A stretch of 64,000 bases of DNA, taken from assembly GCF_037975245.1 (NCBI RefSeq), contig NC_092563.1, positions 13,630,001 to 13,694,000 on the forward strand, in the 5' to 3' direction. This stretch comes from Apostichopus japonicus (lineage: Eukaryota; Echinodermata; Holothuroidea; Aspidochirotida; Stichopodidae). The notes under the pieces were generated by a model that searched no databases, was not told the DNA's origin, and saw nothing but the letters and a program-made list of their open reading frames with translations. The position numbers and the translations under genes were made by a program. Shown here one piece after another: positions 10,830-37,810 of the stretch; positions within the stretch are counted from its first letter, which is position 1, and each line of letters starts with the position of its first letter.

Positions 10830-11001
10830 CTATACAATTAAGTTTTCTCCTAGCAACTTGAATCCAGTGTAATGACCATTGGCTGGAAACCCACTTCTGA
10901 TCCTTTGGACTACACATGATGGTAGCACAACCCTGACGTGTCTTGCTAGGAACCCCCAGCACATTTGAACCTGTTGACCGTAGGCTATGTATCTGTACTG
11001 C
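10830..11001 (-). pseudogene. Orphan terminal exon, P2X7 intracellular-domain-like, copy A
   Basis: On the minus strand a splice acceptor (tttttcag, 11002-11004) is followed by a 57-codon open frame to TAG 10830-10832. It contains QYRYIAYGQQVQMCWGF, VVLPSCVVQRIRSGFP and YTGFK. This matches the cysteine-containing C-terminal module of vertebrate P2RX7 (…AYRCY…ILPSCCRWRIRKEFP…YSGFK) and its many invertebrate stand-alone relatives. No upstream exon of such a gene is visible; the DNA 5' of it is the (TAC)n array and a LINE. I take it as a gene fragment, though a far-upstream exon cannot be excluded. Confidence 0.7.
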
Positions 11002-11280
11002 CTGAAAAAATGATGAAAGTTCAAAATGTATTAATGTTGGCCCAATGATGTCCACAATAACGAGCAGGGATACAATGTTCAGTTATGGTTACATTTGTTG
11101 TGAATTTACACCTTCCATGTTTCATGAAACATTCTCTTGTTTCAGACAATAGATTGCAAAACTCCAGGCCTAAGTACTAGCGTAGTAATAATGAGTATAA
11201 AATGACACATATGCCTACGTAACATGGCTGCATAATGCAGCTTACCTCCCCGAGCCAAACTTTCAGTATGCAACCAACCA

Positions 11281-11315
<35 letters not shown>

Positions 11316-11386
11316 TTACTACTACTACTACTACTTCTACTACTACTACTACTACTACTACTGCTACTACTACTACTACTACTACT
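11281..11386 (+). repeat. (TAC)n microsatellite, copy A
   Basis: About 35 TAC units with a few interruptions (att, ttc, tgc). It abuts a hAT-like terminus at 11387. Copy B has about 42 units (48118-48244). Confidence 0.97.
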
Positions 11387-11418
11387 CAGGGACGTAGCCA
11401 GGGGGAGCAGGGGAGCGA
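11387..11418. mobile_element. hAT-like terminal fragment at the LINE edge, copy A
   Basis: cagggacgtagccaggggg has the CAGGG/GGCGTAG-type start of hAT and MITE ends. It lies between the microsatellite and the truncated LINE; no second end was found. Copy B equivalent 48245-48277. Confidence 0.4.
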
Positions 11419-12305
11419 GTTTCTGCTATTGTTAATCTTATTACAATAGTATAATTTCTTTGACAAAATAATAATCTTGTTAAGTCTTTTCCGGTACATA
11501 GTATTGGTTGACCTACAGTCATTAGTATTGTTCTTTAGGTAGCGTCTATAGAGCAGATTTTTCCTCCTAATGGATTGTAAGATTCCATTTGTTATCCAAG
11601 GGTGTTTCTTTTTCCTCACTTTTGTTTTACTGATGTTATGCAATAGAAAACAGGTATTGTACGTTCAATTAAATGAATCAAAGAAAGCATTTTAAGAAGT
11701 GTTAGCGTCAGGCTTAGTAAGCACTTCATCCCATGTTTTACTTTTACTTTCAGAAATAAACTTATTAATATGCTTGCTTTAGATAAATCAATATTAAAAT
11801 CTCCCATAATATAGGAACTGCAGTGGTCATTAGCGATGGTGCTAAGGATTAGCTGCATATTTAAACTGAAATCATCATTCGAACGGTTTGGAGGTCTGTA
11901 TACACAACCAACGATAAGTTTGTCGTTACTTGGTGTACTCGTTTCAATGAATATAGCTTCAATAGAATTGTTTAAAATAGAAAACTCTTTACGATGTTTA
12001 AAATTTAAGTCATTATTTATAAAAAGGCAAACACCACCAACCCTTCTTTCATTACGATGTTGTTCAATTAGTGTGCATTTGTCAATATTAATAAGAGGAG
12101 ATATATCATCCGTAAACCAGATTTCAGTAATACCAATTATGCAAGATTCTTGATTTAACAAAGAGAAAAAAGTAGCAATATCGGTAAAATGTTTCTTAAT
12201 ACTACGACTGTGATATGCACGTATGTGATGGTGAGTTAATTGATAATTGATGTCATAGTTCTTACAAGATACATCATGTTCGCTCATGCCTTCCGTGGAT
12301 GGCAA
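11419..12305 (-). pseudogene. LINE ORF2 5' part: endonuclease and linker, copy A
   Basis: Minus strand. An apurinic-type endonuclease domain is readable: IIGITEIWFTDD, RVGGVCLFINND, VGCVYRPPNRSNDDF and MGDFNIDLSK. The reading then shifts frame with loss of the last part of the domain. It resumes as the linker PWITNGILQSIRRKNLLYRR ... SKKLYY that precedes reverse transcriptase in CR1/L2-type elements. The RT itself is absent; the copy stops at about 11,419. Conserved with the same lesions in copy B, so it was dead before the duplication. Confidence 0.85.
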
Positions 12306-12829
12306 GTCTACAGTAAATTTTGATTGCCATTTTCACTGTAATGAATTGTGTCCAATTGTAATTTCAGTCAGTTATTTTGCCTCCTTTATTAGCAGTTCCT
12401 GTCTGTCCTTTTTCCTTACGGCGGAAATGTAGGTTTTCTCGATCGCTGGTTGTGTGGTTTCTTTTGTTGACTGGTTAACTTCTTCGGTACAGTGTAAACT
12501 TCGGTTGAAGCTGCTCTCTTCATTCTTGTGTTTTCTGTAGCCGAGGATTGAGTTCTCGCAGGTTGGGAATTTAATGTTATAAGCTAGGTCTTCCTTCTGC
12601 GTTTTTTCTTATTTATCTTCTGGTTTGGTTTGTTTGTTATTACTATTTTCTCTATATCTTTGCTTTGGTAAATCTTCGCTTTCTGTATCCATGACGATCG
12701 AAGTTTTACTTTCTCCTGTGTCTAAGTTCGATCTAGTGGCCTGATCTGTCACTTGACTGTCTTTTCTGGTGTCTCCTTTAAGGTCAGGTTGTTTTGAACT
12801 TCATTATTGTTCCCTTGATCGGATTCTCT
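12306..12829 (-). other. LINE ORF1-ORF2 junction region, copy A
   Basis: Lies between the ORF1 zinc-knuckle part and ORF2. Short broken readings only; presumed degraded ORF1 3' part. Confidence 0.45.
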
Positions 12830-13116
12830 TTATGTCTCATTGTCTTGCTGATCCTGCATGGTCTCCGTCTCTTGCTCGTAATCTTCTTCGTATTCAGTGC
12901 AGTTGAAGCTTTTGTGGCCAAAGCAATGACAGTTAAAGCACTCTATTGTTGGGCATCTTGATTCGAGGTGTCCCAGCTCATCACATTGTTTACATCTATA
13001 GTTTGGGCAGTTTCTCATTAGATGATCCCCTCTCCCAAGCAATTGTTGCAAACCCTACTTTGGCCATTGTGTTTGAGTCTTATGTGAATGCCTCCAATAA
13101 CAACAGCATATGGTAC
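12830..13116 (-). pseudogene. LINE ORF1 fragment with CCHC zinc knuckles, copy A
   Basis: Minus strand. It begins near 13116 with VPYAVVIGGIHIRLKHNGQS and the first knuckle (CNNCLG...). A one-base frameshift follows, then further cysteine/histidine knuckles (CKQCDELGHLESRC and CFNCHCFGHKSFNC) and an acidic tail ending at 12830. Gag-like ORF1 proteins with such knuckles are usual in CR1, L2 and jockey-group LINEs. Together with 11419-12305 this is one 5' LINE fragment. Confidence 0.75.
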
Positions 13117-16100
13117 TTTTTACCTTGCTTGGTAATTCAAGCCGCACAAATCGTGCGGAACGAAAAGTTCATTTTTAGATCATTTTTCCTACGTCGGGCC
13201 GATGCCTAATACGGGTTGTGTAACACCCATAACATAGACAATCTCTGACAGATATAACTTTATGTGAAATAACATGTTTACGAACTAACCTAGTCCCTAT
13301 AGACAAGTGTTCACCGATATTGTCTGGTTTTAATACGACACTTTTTTTTTATATAGTGAAAGGCAGTTAGCTAAGCATAACGATACAGTTCATTGAGCAA
13401 TACACTTTCTTCTTCCAGTGACCCTATTGAAAATCATTGTTTTGAACAAGAGACAGCTTGATACACCTTGAGATACCTTTAAAGGTATATTCCGGGTACT
13501 TCCTTTGGTCAAAACCACAGTTTGAATGGCGAAGATTTTTTTCTTAATTTGGTGATATCGTGCGATTGCATCTGGCAACAATAAAGTGAATATTGTCATC
13601 ATGGCATTTCAGCTGAAAATATCTTGTTTTTGAACATGAAATTTTGCTAACTTCAATTTTGACTGCTGACAAACATTCCGAATGTATTAGCATTCACGTA
13701 TATAAATCAACAACAATCTGATATGGTATCATTATCTTATATTAGATTAATCTTATCGTTAATTAGTTCACTAATTTCTTGAATATTTAAGTATATGCTG
13801 AATTCAGGAAACAAGAAGAGAAACCCTAATGGCCAGCCATACGTATTTCAGATACACAAACACGAAATCAACTGAGCTATCACGGAAATGCACTGCAAAT
13901 GGACATTACATCACAGTGACTACATAACGTGACCAAATTGAAGAAGCGAGTTGCTTTTCGTAAAGATTGCGACCATTTATTCGCTACAAGGATATACCTG
14001 TTTCTGTGTACAATGATGATTAAACTCTGAAAGCAAAGTGGAAAGATTGGATAACTCTACTCCCCCGTGAAGTATATGGTCTGTTTCGACTGCTGTACCT
14101 GATAAACATGTGGTAGTTGATCCTATTAATAGCTCCGTGTATTGTTAAATTCATGTTATATATTGATACTTAATACACTGCAGTTCATTACCATGATTAG
14201 GTTGCGCTTAGAGACATCTGAGAGACATCAAGAGTACGCAGAATTCATTTCTATATTTGCTGCTTCATTTGTGTCATGTTAATTCCGGAATTTTGTGTTA
14301 AATGAAACAAAATCTGTTTACGTGTATTTTATCTCACAGATTCCGTTTTTGAAAGATATGCAGAGATTGACTGTCAAAAGGTACCAGTTCGTTTGAGAAA
14401 GGTATTTATTTTTTCGTTTGATTTATTGAGAGAAGACACAATGTGAACCATTAGAGTTAAATTATATGGGAGATTGATGCCTGAAATAGAGCTGTTACCA
14501 TTCGCAAGATTTTACGTTCCTGTTGTTTCGAGCCAGTAATACTTGAAATTTGAACACTATATGCAGTTAAGTAGAAGTGTACGCCATGTAGCGGACAAAC
14601 ACAGTATCACAGGAAAATGAATATTCACAAATGTCGCGTCAAAGGTGGCTAGTGTCTTATCCTTTGCGTTTGGTGGGAGCCAACGGTCAAATTGTGATCT
14701 ATAAATATTTGTCTTGCGACGTGCGACATCTTTTTGTGTGGAGGCTAAATGCCACTTGAGGTCATCAGCTACTTTTTAAACACAGTATTACAAGTGGAAT
14801 ATTGGCAAATATCATACCTCGCCAAAGACATGCTTATATTTAGCATACGTTCCTCCTTGTTTTGGTGGACTTTACAGGTCAATTAGGACAGAGGTCACAA
14901 ATGACGACAGTCGAACTTTAAATCCTGTAAATAAAGATTGTTAACATGGACAAACTTTTCAGACCTATATGACATCATAGATTAGTGGTGTGATGTGATG
15001 TAATGTATATTTTTGGAGGTCAAAGCTTATGTAAGGTTGACAGCGTTTGACATCTGAAGATCTCAAGAACACATTTTGTTAAGAAGGTTAATATTGGCAA
15101 GTTTTATTCAGTCTGGCTCATTGTAGACGAGGCAAATGTTATTTCACGGCATCGGCGTATACATTAACCTGGACCGCCTACGTCAATGGGGGACGCGCAT
15201 GGAAAGAAACCTACCAACCACGGAGGGTCATGGTATTTGCTCCCTGTAGCACCCAACTCTTATAGCACTCCTTGAATGTCATAGGTGTCAAATTCCTTGT
15301 GAAGTTACGCGAGCTGTGCTACTGCTAGCTAAGTGGTAAAATTTTTCCAATGTTAACTGTAATTATCAATTCCAAAATTGCGATTTTGAGTATTTTTCAA
15401 ACATTCGAACTGCAGCTGGAATACACTCGACTTATCAGAACTGTACACACATGTACATAAAGACGACAAGGAGACAACAGGATTCGTTGTTCCTTAGCTA
15501 CACAGGGCTCCTTGCCGATTTTGCACGTAAACAAGCGCGTATGATATGATAGGAGTGACCACCGTTTGCAATATGATACCATGGTAGTAGATGTTCGAAT
15601 AGTAGCCAGGGTCCATGCAGATTAAGCTTTGTATGAGGCGGAAGGTAAATCGAAACAACATTATCATCCAAACCTATAAGTAGTTGTTCTCAAATTTTCC
15701 GTAAATGTCCGTCATAGTGGCGTTCTTTTTCTGCAGAACGCTTATCTCTCCGAAATGACAATGTGTTAAATAATATGTTAGTAGCATCTAAAAAAGCCAC
15801 GTGAATGGGCCGAGAGATGAAGGATTAGCTAGTTATTTCTTTTAATAATCTTCTTTGAATAATAAGACCGTTCTCAAATGTCTGTTCTATTATCTGAATA
15901 TTATAAAGCTTAACACGCTTTAAATGTTGCAATGGGGCTATATTTTCTTACATATGGAAGAGGGTTGGGAAAGGGGAGCAATATTGATAAATTCCACATG
16001 ATGTAGAATACGTAAAGTAAATAAGCGATTTGAAGATGGGGCAAAGAAAGAACAAAAAGTCTGTTGTTTTATTCAAAAGGCCTCTGCTTTAAGATTTATT

Positions 16101-16738
16101 GGTGTTTAGTACCCTATCGAAAATGTACAGTATGGATAGATTGAGGGCAAATCGCATATTAGACAATTACCTTATGAAGAGTTCATGTTTCATGCGTTTC
16201 TTGCTTTATATACATATAAAATGAGTCAGAAAATATCACCTGTCAGTTAACAAACAGGATACAAATAAAGCATGATGCCGATGATTTAAGTGTTACAGAC
16301 CAAACCAAAACTAAAATAAACTAAACACAATATGGATACTTTGACGGAAGAGGATATTGATATTTAATTAAGCCTCAGAGAGTTTATGCTTCATTTGTTT
16401 CTTACTTTATGTCACTTAAAAATGGGACTGGAAGTATTTCCTGTCAGTGAACAAACATGATACTAATGCAGCATGATGCCGACGTTACAGACCAAGGCAA
16501 AACTAAAATAAACTACTGCAGCCGTTGTGTAAGAATGCGCTATTATACTGGTTCCACTAATTCCAGAGACGAAAATGTCTCTTGGAAATGTAAGGCGATG
16601 ACATCTCTGTGTACACCCACACAACCAGAAATGCAAATGTTGACATTGTTGACAGCAAAAGGCTATTGTCTAACTGAATTGTTCATACTTTCTTAAAAGC
16701 TTTACGTATACTAAACTACCGAGCCGTTAGTATTTTCA
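13117..16738. other. Gene-free 3' flank of gene A
   Basis: About 3.6 kb without a recognisable exon, aligning collinearly with 49990-53600. A TTTTATT (AATAAAA on the minus strand) near 16068 is a possible poly(A) signal for gene A, about 670 bp after its stop, but it is unproven. Confidence 0.5.
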
Positions 16739-30735
<13,997 letters not shown>

Positions 30736-30847
30736 CTTGTTTCTCTGTCGTTAATTTTGGCCCCTTTCTTTAAACGATGAAAATAATTAGACGTTGATGA
30801 TATGAACACCGAGTTGAAGTTTGAAGATTAATCGGAAGCTTTCATCA

Positions 30848-30855
30848 TATTTATA
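30848..30855 (-). promoter_or_regulatory. TATA box of gene A
   Basis: TATAAATA on the minus strand, 113 bp upstream of the ATG at 30735. A start site about 30 bp downstream would leave an unspliced 5' UTR of about 90 nt. Confidence 0.5.
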
Positions 30856-32458
30856 GTAAAACTACCGACCTAAGGATTAAGGGCTAATTGATGGCGTCTC
30901 TGCTTTATTTACACAAACAGATGGCTGCATTGCTAAAGGATTTTTTTTAAATCTATTATATCGTTTACTTTTTAATTTCACAAAAATGATAAGAGCGTTT
31001 GCTCTTTCCAGTATTCTAACAATCCCGGACCTCGTCAAACCTTGACGATGTTTCATATCGTTTTTTATCACACGCCACTTCAAGCTGTAGGCTCTTTTTA
31101 CGCGGTTAATAACCCAGGTTATCAAATGTAATTATTGGCTTTTAGGTCAATAAAATTTGGGTATATCCACCCACCGCATTCGGCATACTTCATGAACTTT
31201 GCTCCCCATTTTGCAATCATTTGATTGGGATCTGCTATAGGATCCCATTCATAGTTTATTATTAGTTTTTTAGTGTTTAGTCATGCACTGCTAATCGACG
31301 TGTTCTTTTTTTGTGGTTTATATATTGTGTTTAGGTAGACGGTCGATACCCCTTAATGTTACCAAAATCAATTCCATGTCGGGGAGGATAAGAGCTCAAG
31401 GGTTGATCGTATACGACCGCAATTTGTCCCAGATCTGAACATGAAATATCATGACTGTCTTAAGTAAAATTAAAAAATAGTTCTATATATTCGATCTAGA
31501 GTTCTAGATTCCCTCTCTATACATGATATTTGAAGAAACCCGTTGTCCTCTTGCCCAAACAAATACATCAGGGCCATGGAAGATGGTCAGATGGAAGATT
31601 GCCAAGACAGCCGTCCATACCCCCCCCCCCCCCCCTTGTCCAATCTACGACACAGATATGCACGACAGGAAGAAGTGAGAGAGAGTTATTGAAGACCGTA
31701 TTACTGCGGTGCGCAGAACCTTATAGCAAGAATAAACATGAAATATACCTACTTGTGATTTGCCTATAGGCTTGTTGGAACAACATAACAGATAGATAAA
31801 TGCGCATATCACAATACTTTTTAAGGGACACCAAACTAGTTTTTTCGGCCCGCCAAAACTTCGGGAAAAGGGATGCCTGTGGAAACATGGAATATCGTGA
31901 ACATAACATAACACCTTTACACACACTTTCCATATCTGGTGCCGGCACTGTCCTCAACCCATTTTCCTGTTACACCAAGACATTTCTTAGACGCCCTAAT
32001 TAAATCCTCCTGATATTTAATTAGTATATTTCATTATTTTCAACATCCAATCATAACAAAGAATGATGGTGACTAACAACATACCAAAAAGTCACTTCAA
32101 TAGGTCTATTTACGACTAATTTGTAACACAATTGTTAAGTTTTCATGCGGACGTACACAGCTCTTGTTGTGGTATGACATATCTATAACTTCAGAGCAAT
32201 ATAGATCATGTTTATGACGTCAACGTAGATTCAGATATAAGATATACACACTTCAACGGCATTGGTGAAGATGGGTACGAAGCCATGTTATATATAGAGA
32301 TTGTCCAAAAACAACAAATAAAACAAATTCATTTTATTAAAATTAAAATTATGACGAATCTCAATAGAACCAATCCAAAACATTAATCGCGACGTAACCA
32401 CTAGATCAACACGGCATAAATATCTCACAAAAAATGGATGGTTTAATAACAGTGTAAA
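30856..32458. other. Upstream intergenic DNA of gene A
   Basis: No gene recognised; only short frames. A C homopolymer of about 16 lies at 31621. Not duplicated in the window. Confidence 0.5.
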
Positions 32459-33428
32459 CAGGGTTGGCATTTTCCCAGGAAAAACCTGTTTTTCCCACTA
32501 AGCGGTAAAAACCAGGTAAAAACCGGGAAAAACTGGTAAATACCGGTAAAAACCGCCTCTGTCTCGAAAACTATTATTACTTGTCCGTTATATGCAGGGT
32601 CATCAGTAGGCACGATATTGTTTCATGACAGGCATATCTTATTGAATATGGGAGTTTCTTAGCTTCATTTTGAGCTATTTTATCACAACCTAATTCTACT
32701 TTTTGTGGAAAAAAGAGTATTTTTCATATTGTACATGTATAGTTATTCTGTCACGATCTCTTTAGCAGTATGCATTGCCTATTGCCCAAACCATTATAGG
32801 TCTACACTGGGACACTCACCCCTCCTAAATTCTTCGGGCCTATTATGTGCTCAGACAGTGCATTCAATTAATACAGTAGGCAACAGTCTATTGAGGTGAA
32901 CTTCAATCCAGGGGGCTCAATAGAAACTGCTTTGAAACTATGTAAGGCACATGGGCCCAATTAAAGTATTAAACACACAATGGCCCTATCGAGCCATTCA
33001 CACAACCCAACTGTTTACCTTGATGTAAACATGGTCCAATTATTATACAACTTCATGCATGTGATATGTAAAATATGACGAACCATAGCCCTAGGAGGCA
33101 CCAACAGTTTGATACTTGTCCATTCTCTAGATTATGGAATTATGCATCTCGATAGGAAAATAAAGTTGGTTTATTTGAGCATCCAATATATTATTTATTT
33201 GAATTATTTATAATAGTCTAATCGGTAAACTCACAAAGTTATAGATTATGGCTGTTCTTTGGATGTAACCTAATCCCCTACCATAAGATGCCATTTTCTT
33301 GTAGTTTCTATGCTCCTCCACAAGTTCCACATGAATTTTTTAGGAATTCTATATAATTTGAGGTTTTTCCCAGTTTTTCCCACTTATAGGTGGGAAAAAC
33401 CTCCCGGTAAAAAACCGGTAAAAACCTG
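32459..33428. mobile_element. Non-autonomous hAT-like element, 970 bp
   Basis: Starts cagggttggcattttccc and ends ggtaaaaacctg. Both ends are packed with inverted and direct variants of gg(t/g)aaaaacc and cccagttttt, forming long imperfect terminal inverted repeats. The flanking octamers agtgtaaa (32451-32458) and agtgtata (33429-33436) differ at one base, as expected for an aged 8-bp hAT target duplication. No transposase reading inside. Confidence 0.75.
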
Positions 33429-33436
33429 AGTGTATA

Positions 33437-34371
33437 TCTATTTTAGAAGAAAACAACGAAGATTACATTCAAAGAATAAAATTTGTTAAAACGAACTGTG
33501 TTTAAAAGGAAAGGTGAAGACTTTTTACTGTTATGTTGTACACTGTCTTGTTTTTTTAAGGAAACATTAATACTATATAACACAACTTGGGTGACTGGGT
33601 TCATTGTAATGTCAAGTAATTAATGTGATGTTCCCCTGTCATTGAGTAGTGAACATGTACCTTCCAACTGTTCCAGTGTTCACACGAAGTCAATCAAAGT
33701 CTGAACTCAGATCCGCATCCTTGTTTATCTTAAAGATAAACCGAAATTGTAGTTTCAAAGTAAAGACAGTTTTAAGTGGGTCCCTCCCCCTTTTTTTATT
33801 TTGTTCTTCTTCGTGATTCTGGATTTTACAACTTTATTAGTCTGACATTGGCAAATATAATAAGTAATATTGTGACAAGGAACAAACAGTGGTAGCAAAT
33901 AAACCTCGCACGAAAATAATCTCAACCACTGGGTTAAATATATTAACTTAAAGGCATTTATTTACCTTTTTTGTTTTGTTTTTTACATCTGGGATAACAT
34001 TTGCACTCAGAGACAATCAATTCTTTAATATTCATGATTCCGTGAACAATGGTTCGACAGCCATACAATTTCGAGTAGACTTTGACAACCCTTTTATGTA
34101 TAGTAATATTCAATAAAGCTGGCACACGGTAAGTAAACCTCGCTAAAGACACGCCTCAGCCATTGGTTAATTCTACTATCTGTAGTAGTCAGTTATTTGT
34201 GCGGCATATGGGAGATCCTTTCTGTCAGGGCTCTGGCGGGGGTAAAAGAGGTGGGTGGGATGTTGGTTCTATAGAGTAATAACGTGGCCGCAACTAAAAT
34301 TAAACGTTACCGAAATGACGAATATGATGTAGCATTGTATGATCAACATGTACCTGGTCATGTGACTGAGA
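33437..34371. other. Unassigned intergenic DNA
   Basis: AT-rich, no exon or repeat recognised. Confidence 0.5.
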
Positions 34372-34523
34372 ATGGAGTCCATTTGGCTTCTTGTCTTACT
34401 GAGCATGCAGCTGAGTGACATTCTAGTGTCTGGATTCTCGCGGATAGAAAGCAAACATTGTTGTGTTTTCCAATCCCAGAATTCCGTTTGCAAATTCATT
34501 TCGTTTCACTCGGAGACTGGAAA
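34372..34523 (+). CDS. Candidate first exon of a secreted protein
   Basis: ATG at 34372 opens a signal-peptide-like start (MESIWLLVLLSMQLSDILVS) followed by GFSRIESKHCCVFQSQNSVC. The frame is open to a donor-like aaa|gtaaaa at 34523/34524, one codon before a TAA. Three cysteines follow the leader. No second exon was recognised downstream and the family is not known to me. It could be the remnant of a gene. Confidence 0.35.
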
Positions 34524-37500
34524 GTAAAATGACTTATGCTTTTCAAGAATGCCACACGAATTAAAAAGGAGGGGAAAAAATAGTTAACAGAACTGATACA
34601 CCCTTAGCCCCAGCACCCTAACATAGTGACTGTAAGCACGTGATTATCACTGCTTCCTATAACAAAAATCGATAGAGTCATGACGAAGTCCACTGTTATG
34701 ACACACTCTCATACCCAGCCCCATCTCAGCGCCAGCCCCAGCCCCAGCCCCAGACCATTGTGACTAATATGATGACCATGTCATATCTAGTGCGATATCG
34801 CGATTTCTTTGAAAGGATACCGTAGATTATATATTGTACATGTCATTCTAATGCAAAATGCATTCTAATCCCTAATAACAGGAAGATAGTGTTTGTTTTT
34901 CCCTTCTCTTTCATCACAGAAATCATCAGTATAAGACAATATATCTGTGATTAACCTATCTCTAGTGTCGGTCTGTCTTAATCTTTAACACCTTTAATTG
35001 ACTAACTAATCGTGTGTCCTTTGTTATCTTGTTTTTACATATTAAGTAAACAGATAAGCTCTTATTCAAGAAAATGAAGGCTTTCATAAATGACAGTATA
35101 TGTCACTATAGGCAATATCTTGTACCAATATTAGAACGTGCCGTTTGCTGTGCAGGTAAAGATGTCGCCTAGAGTCAGTTAGAGTTCACACACAATAGGA
35201 TACAGGACACCTTTTTTAAGTCTTTTCCCCTTTCAAGATTCACATTATATACTTTCCTTCCTATTATGGGTGAAAGATTTATTTCAACATAATCGTGAAC
35301 CCACTCTAAGTCATGATGTGTAAGAGTCATGAAAGATAGAGCCTACATGGACACATAAAAAACCAATCAACTTGACCCACCAGCAACCCCAGTCCTCGTA
35401 CATGGAGACTGTAACCATGTGATATATGCAAGTTTCACATGATTTCGGTTAAACTTTCGAGTGCGATCTACTGTGTTTACTGTTTTGCGCATGATCTTAG
35501 CCGATACGCCGAGATTATAACAAGATCACGATTTCAGGCTTGGAGTAAACTTACATTAACACTAAACGTATACGGAGAGCTCGGGGAGTAACCCCGGTAC
35601 TGAGTCTTTACGATTACAAAGTATGTATCCCGTAGTCTAAAACTAAACAACTGTAGCAATGTGTGTACATAAATACTGGAGAATATTATGTAAATTACAT
35701 CATTAATATGCATACAAACGAAACAGGCTGCCTCAAAGTAGAATGTGTGAAAACATCGCGATTCAGTATTCTTAAGACCAACGGAACGTTTTGGATTATG
35801 GTCTCTTAGTACTATAGTCTATCCAACGGGTACCGGCTTGAGACAGAAAATATATAAGTACAGAACTTAACCCGTGGTTTTTGACCACAAAATAACAGTC
35901 CTGTCTAGTTCGTAAGTGAAACAACTATACAGGACGAGTTAATGTCATATGTACTCAACTTCACTATATCAAATTGTTCTTCTTGCGGTTCATTGACAGG
36001 TAAAGTTAAATTTGAATCTGAATCTGAAAAGAAAGTAAACAGACTATCAACCTTTGAGATTCTTTGTGATAAAATTATATCTTTAACGATAAAAACCAAG
36101 TTTCGTTAAGTCTGTTCGTTAAGTTACGCAATACAAGTATAGTATAGGGAAATTCGGCGCTAGCTGCTTTCGAAGGGCGGTGACGACAAAGGTCTGATGT
36201 AAATTTTTGAGTTCACCAAACAGTCATACTTGGCACATTGCAGTCGTGGGGAAACATGTAGTGTAGAAGGTCGGTGGGGAAAGGGTTGTGGATGGGTTGT
36301 ATATTTTTACTTCGTATATAAACAAAGCAGAACAAATATTTACCCTGAATTTAATGTCTCTATATTAGGTCTGAAATAGAACGAGCAGGGTCGACTGAAA
36401 ACTCGGCCCCTCAACTTTAGGAATCTTAAAGAGTCCCAATGATATGTCAGGATGGATGGAGAGCTCTGACGTTCAGAACCGTTATATGAATTGCTGAAAT
36501 ACTTATATTGCTGACCTTAAAGAAGACACAAATACTGCCATCATCATCGGCGTATATGATAGAGCAAAATGTCAGTAACAATTTGACAAAACAGATAAGA
36601 AAATTTTAATTCGTTTTGAGAATATCATAGATTTTTGTACTCCTTCCTTCACTCGCAAGACAGGAGACTTGATCAAGTCTAAATGTGACATCATCGAGCT
36701 ACATGTACTTCATTTTTTCTTATGGTTTTATTTATTTATTACAATGCTCTTAACATAACCTAATGTATGCCAAGGTTACAGAGTCAATACTGTTACCAAT
36801 TGACTTTGGAAATTCCAAAAGACACAGAAAGATAAAGTATAACAGGTTTAAGATCCTAGTGGCACTGTGACGTCACAGATTTACAAAATGACAGCCTCCG
36901 TTGTTGTTGTTCGAGAAGTTTCTCTGTCCTTTAATATATGATTGTTGGCTTTATTTCTCCTTGAACTTTATTTGTACCTTTTTAGATTGGACTCGCGGTC
37001 ATATGTAAACTTAGATGGGAAAATTCCAGTCTAGTAGAACTTATCAATAGGTAATGCAGAGGTAATCATGTCTGGGCCTTCAAAACGGCATGGTGAATGT
37101 TGATCGTTAAGCTTTCTTTAATCTAAGTAAGTCAAACGTATTACCAACAACATATGATCCCGCCGATTCCCGTTCCTATAATATAGCAGCATTCAATTTA
37201 AATATATGAAACTTTTCTCATACGTATCATTGATCTTGTCTTGCATTCATTGTAACAATCGAACACATCGTCCCCGTTCTGGCGTAGTGACGAATGTGCA
37301 AAAAGTGCTTTTTGAGAAAACGCGCTCTAAAGATTTTCATATTCTGACTTAAGTGTATCTTAATTAAAAAAGATTTTTTTTTTTACTGAAAAGTGTTGTC
37401 AATATACTAAATAAACCAAAAACAAAACTTTGAGTTCTCATATTCGTTGCTGATTGAAACATTTCTTACAAAGTAGTTATTTTTGTGTAAACATATTCGT

Positions 37501-37779
37501 CGTTATATGTCATGTCATTTTTTTAGTTAATCTTAGACATTCGTCACACATTCCCTATGCTAGAACTGGCTATGACTAATATTCGTCACTTTTGTGTGTA
37601 GTAGGGTACACCGTGAATTTTCACTGTCACATGGGGAAAGGCGGTGTGGGAGGGGGGGGGTAGGTCGAATAACCTTAGAATAGAAGAAACTAATCGAAGG
37701 GGTGGTACACTTATTTTAAAAAGAATGCCCACGGTTTACTACAATGTATAAAATAGACAAACACATTGCATGGGTTATG

Positions 37780-37782
<3 letters not shown>

Positions 37783-37810
<28 letters not shown>
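37783..37810 (+). repeat. (TA)n microsatellite
   Basis: Fourteen uninterrupted AT/TA units. Confidence 0.95.

Noticed and set aside
11235-11435. Open frame encoding a long leucine run
   Set aside because: It is only the (TAC)n/(CTA)n microsatellite read in one frame; same for 48072-48308.
11836-12153. Plus-strand open frame of 105 codons, also at 48695-49012
   Set aside because: Antisense shadow of the LINE endonuclease, whose motifs are clear on the minus strand.
34730-34755. Short ccccag repeat considered as telomere-like or CRISPR-like
   Set aside because: Only a handful of degenerate hexamers; no spacer structure, and CRISPR arrays are not expected in an animal genome.
35905-36024. Possible terminal exon on the minus strand after a good acceptor (ttcttttcag)
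   Set aside because: Forty codons of acidic, low-information sequence with no partner exon or recognisable motif; likely chance.
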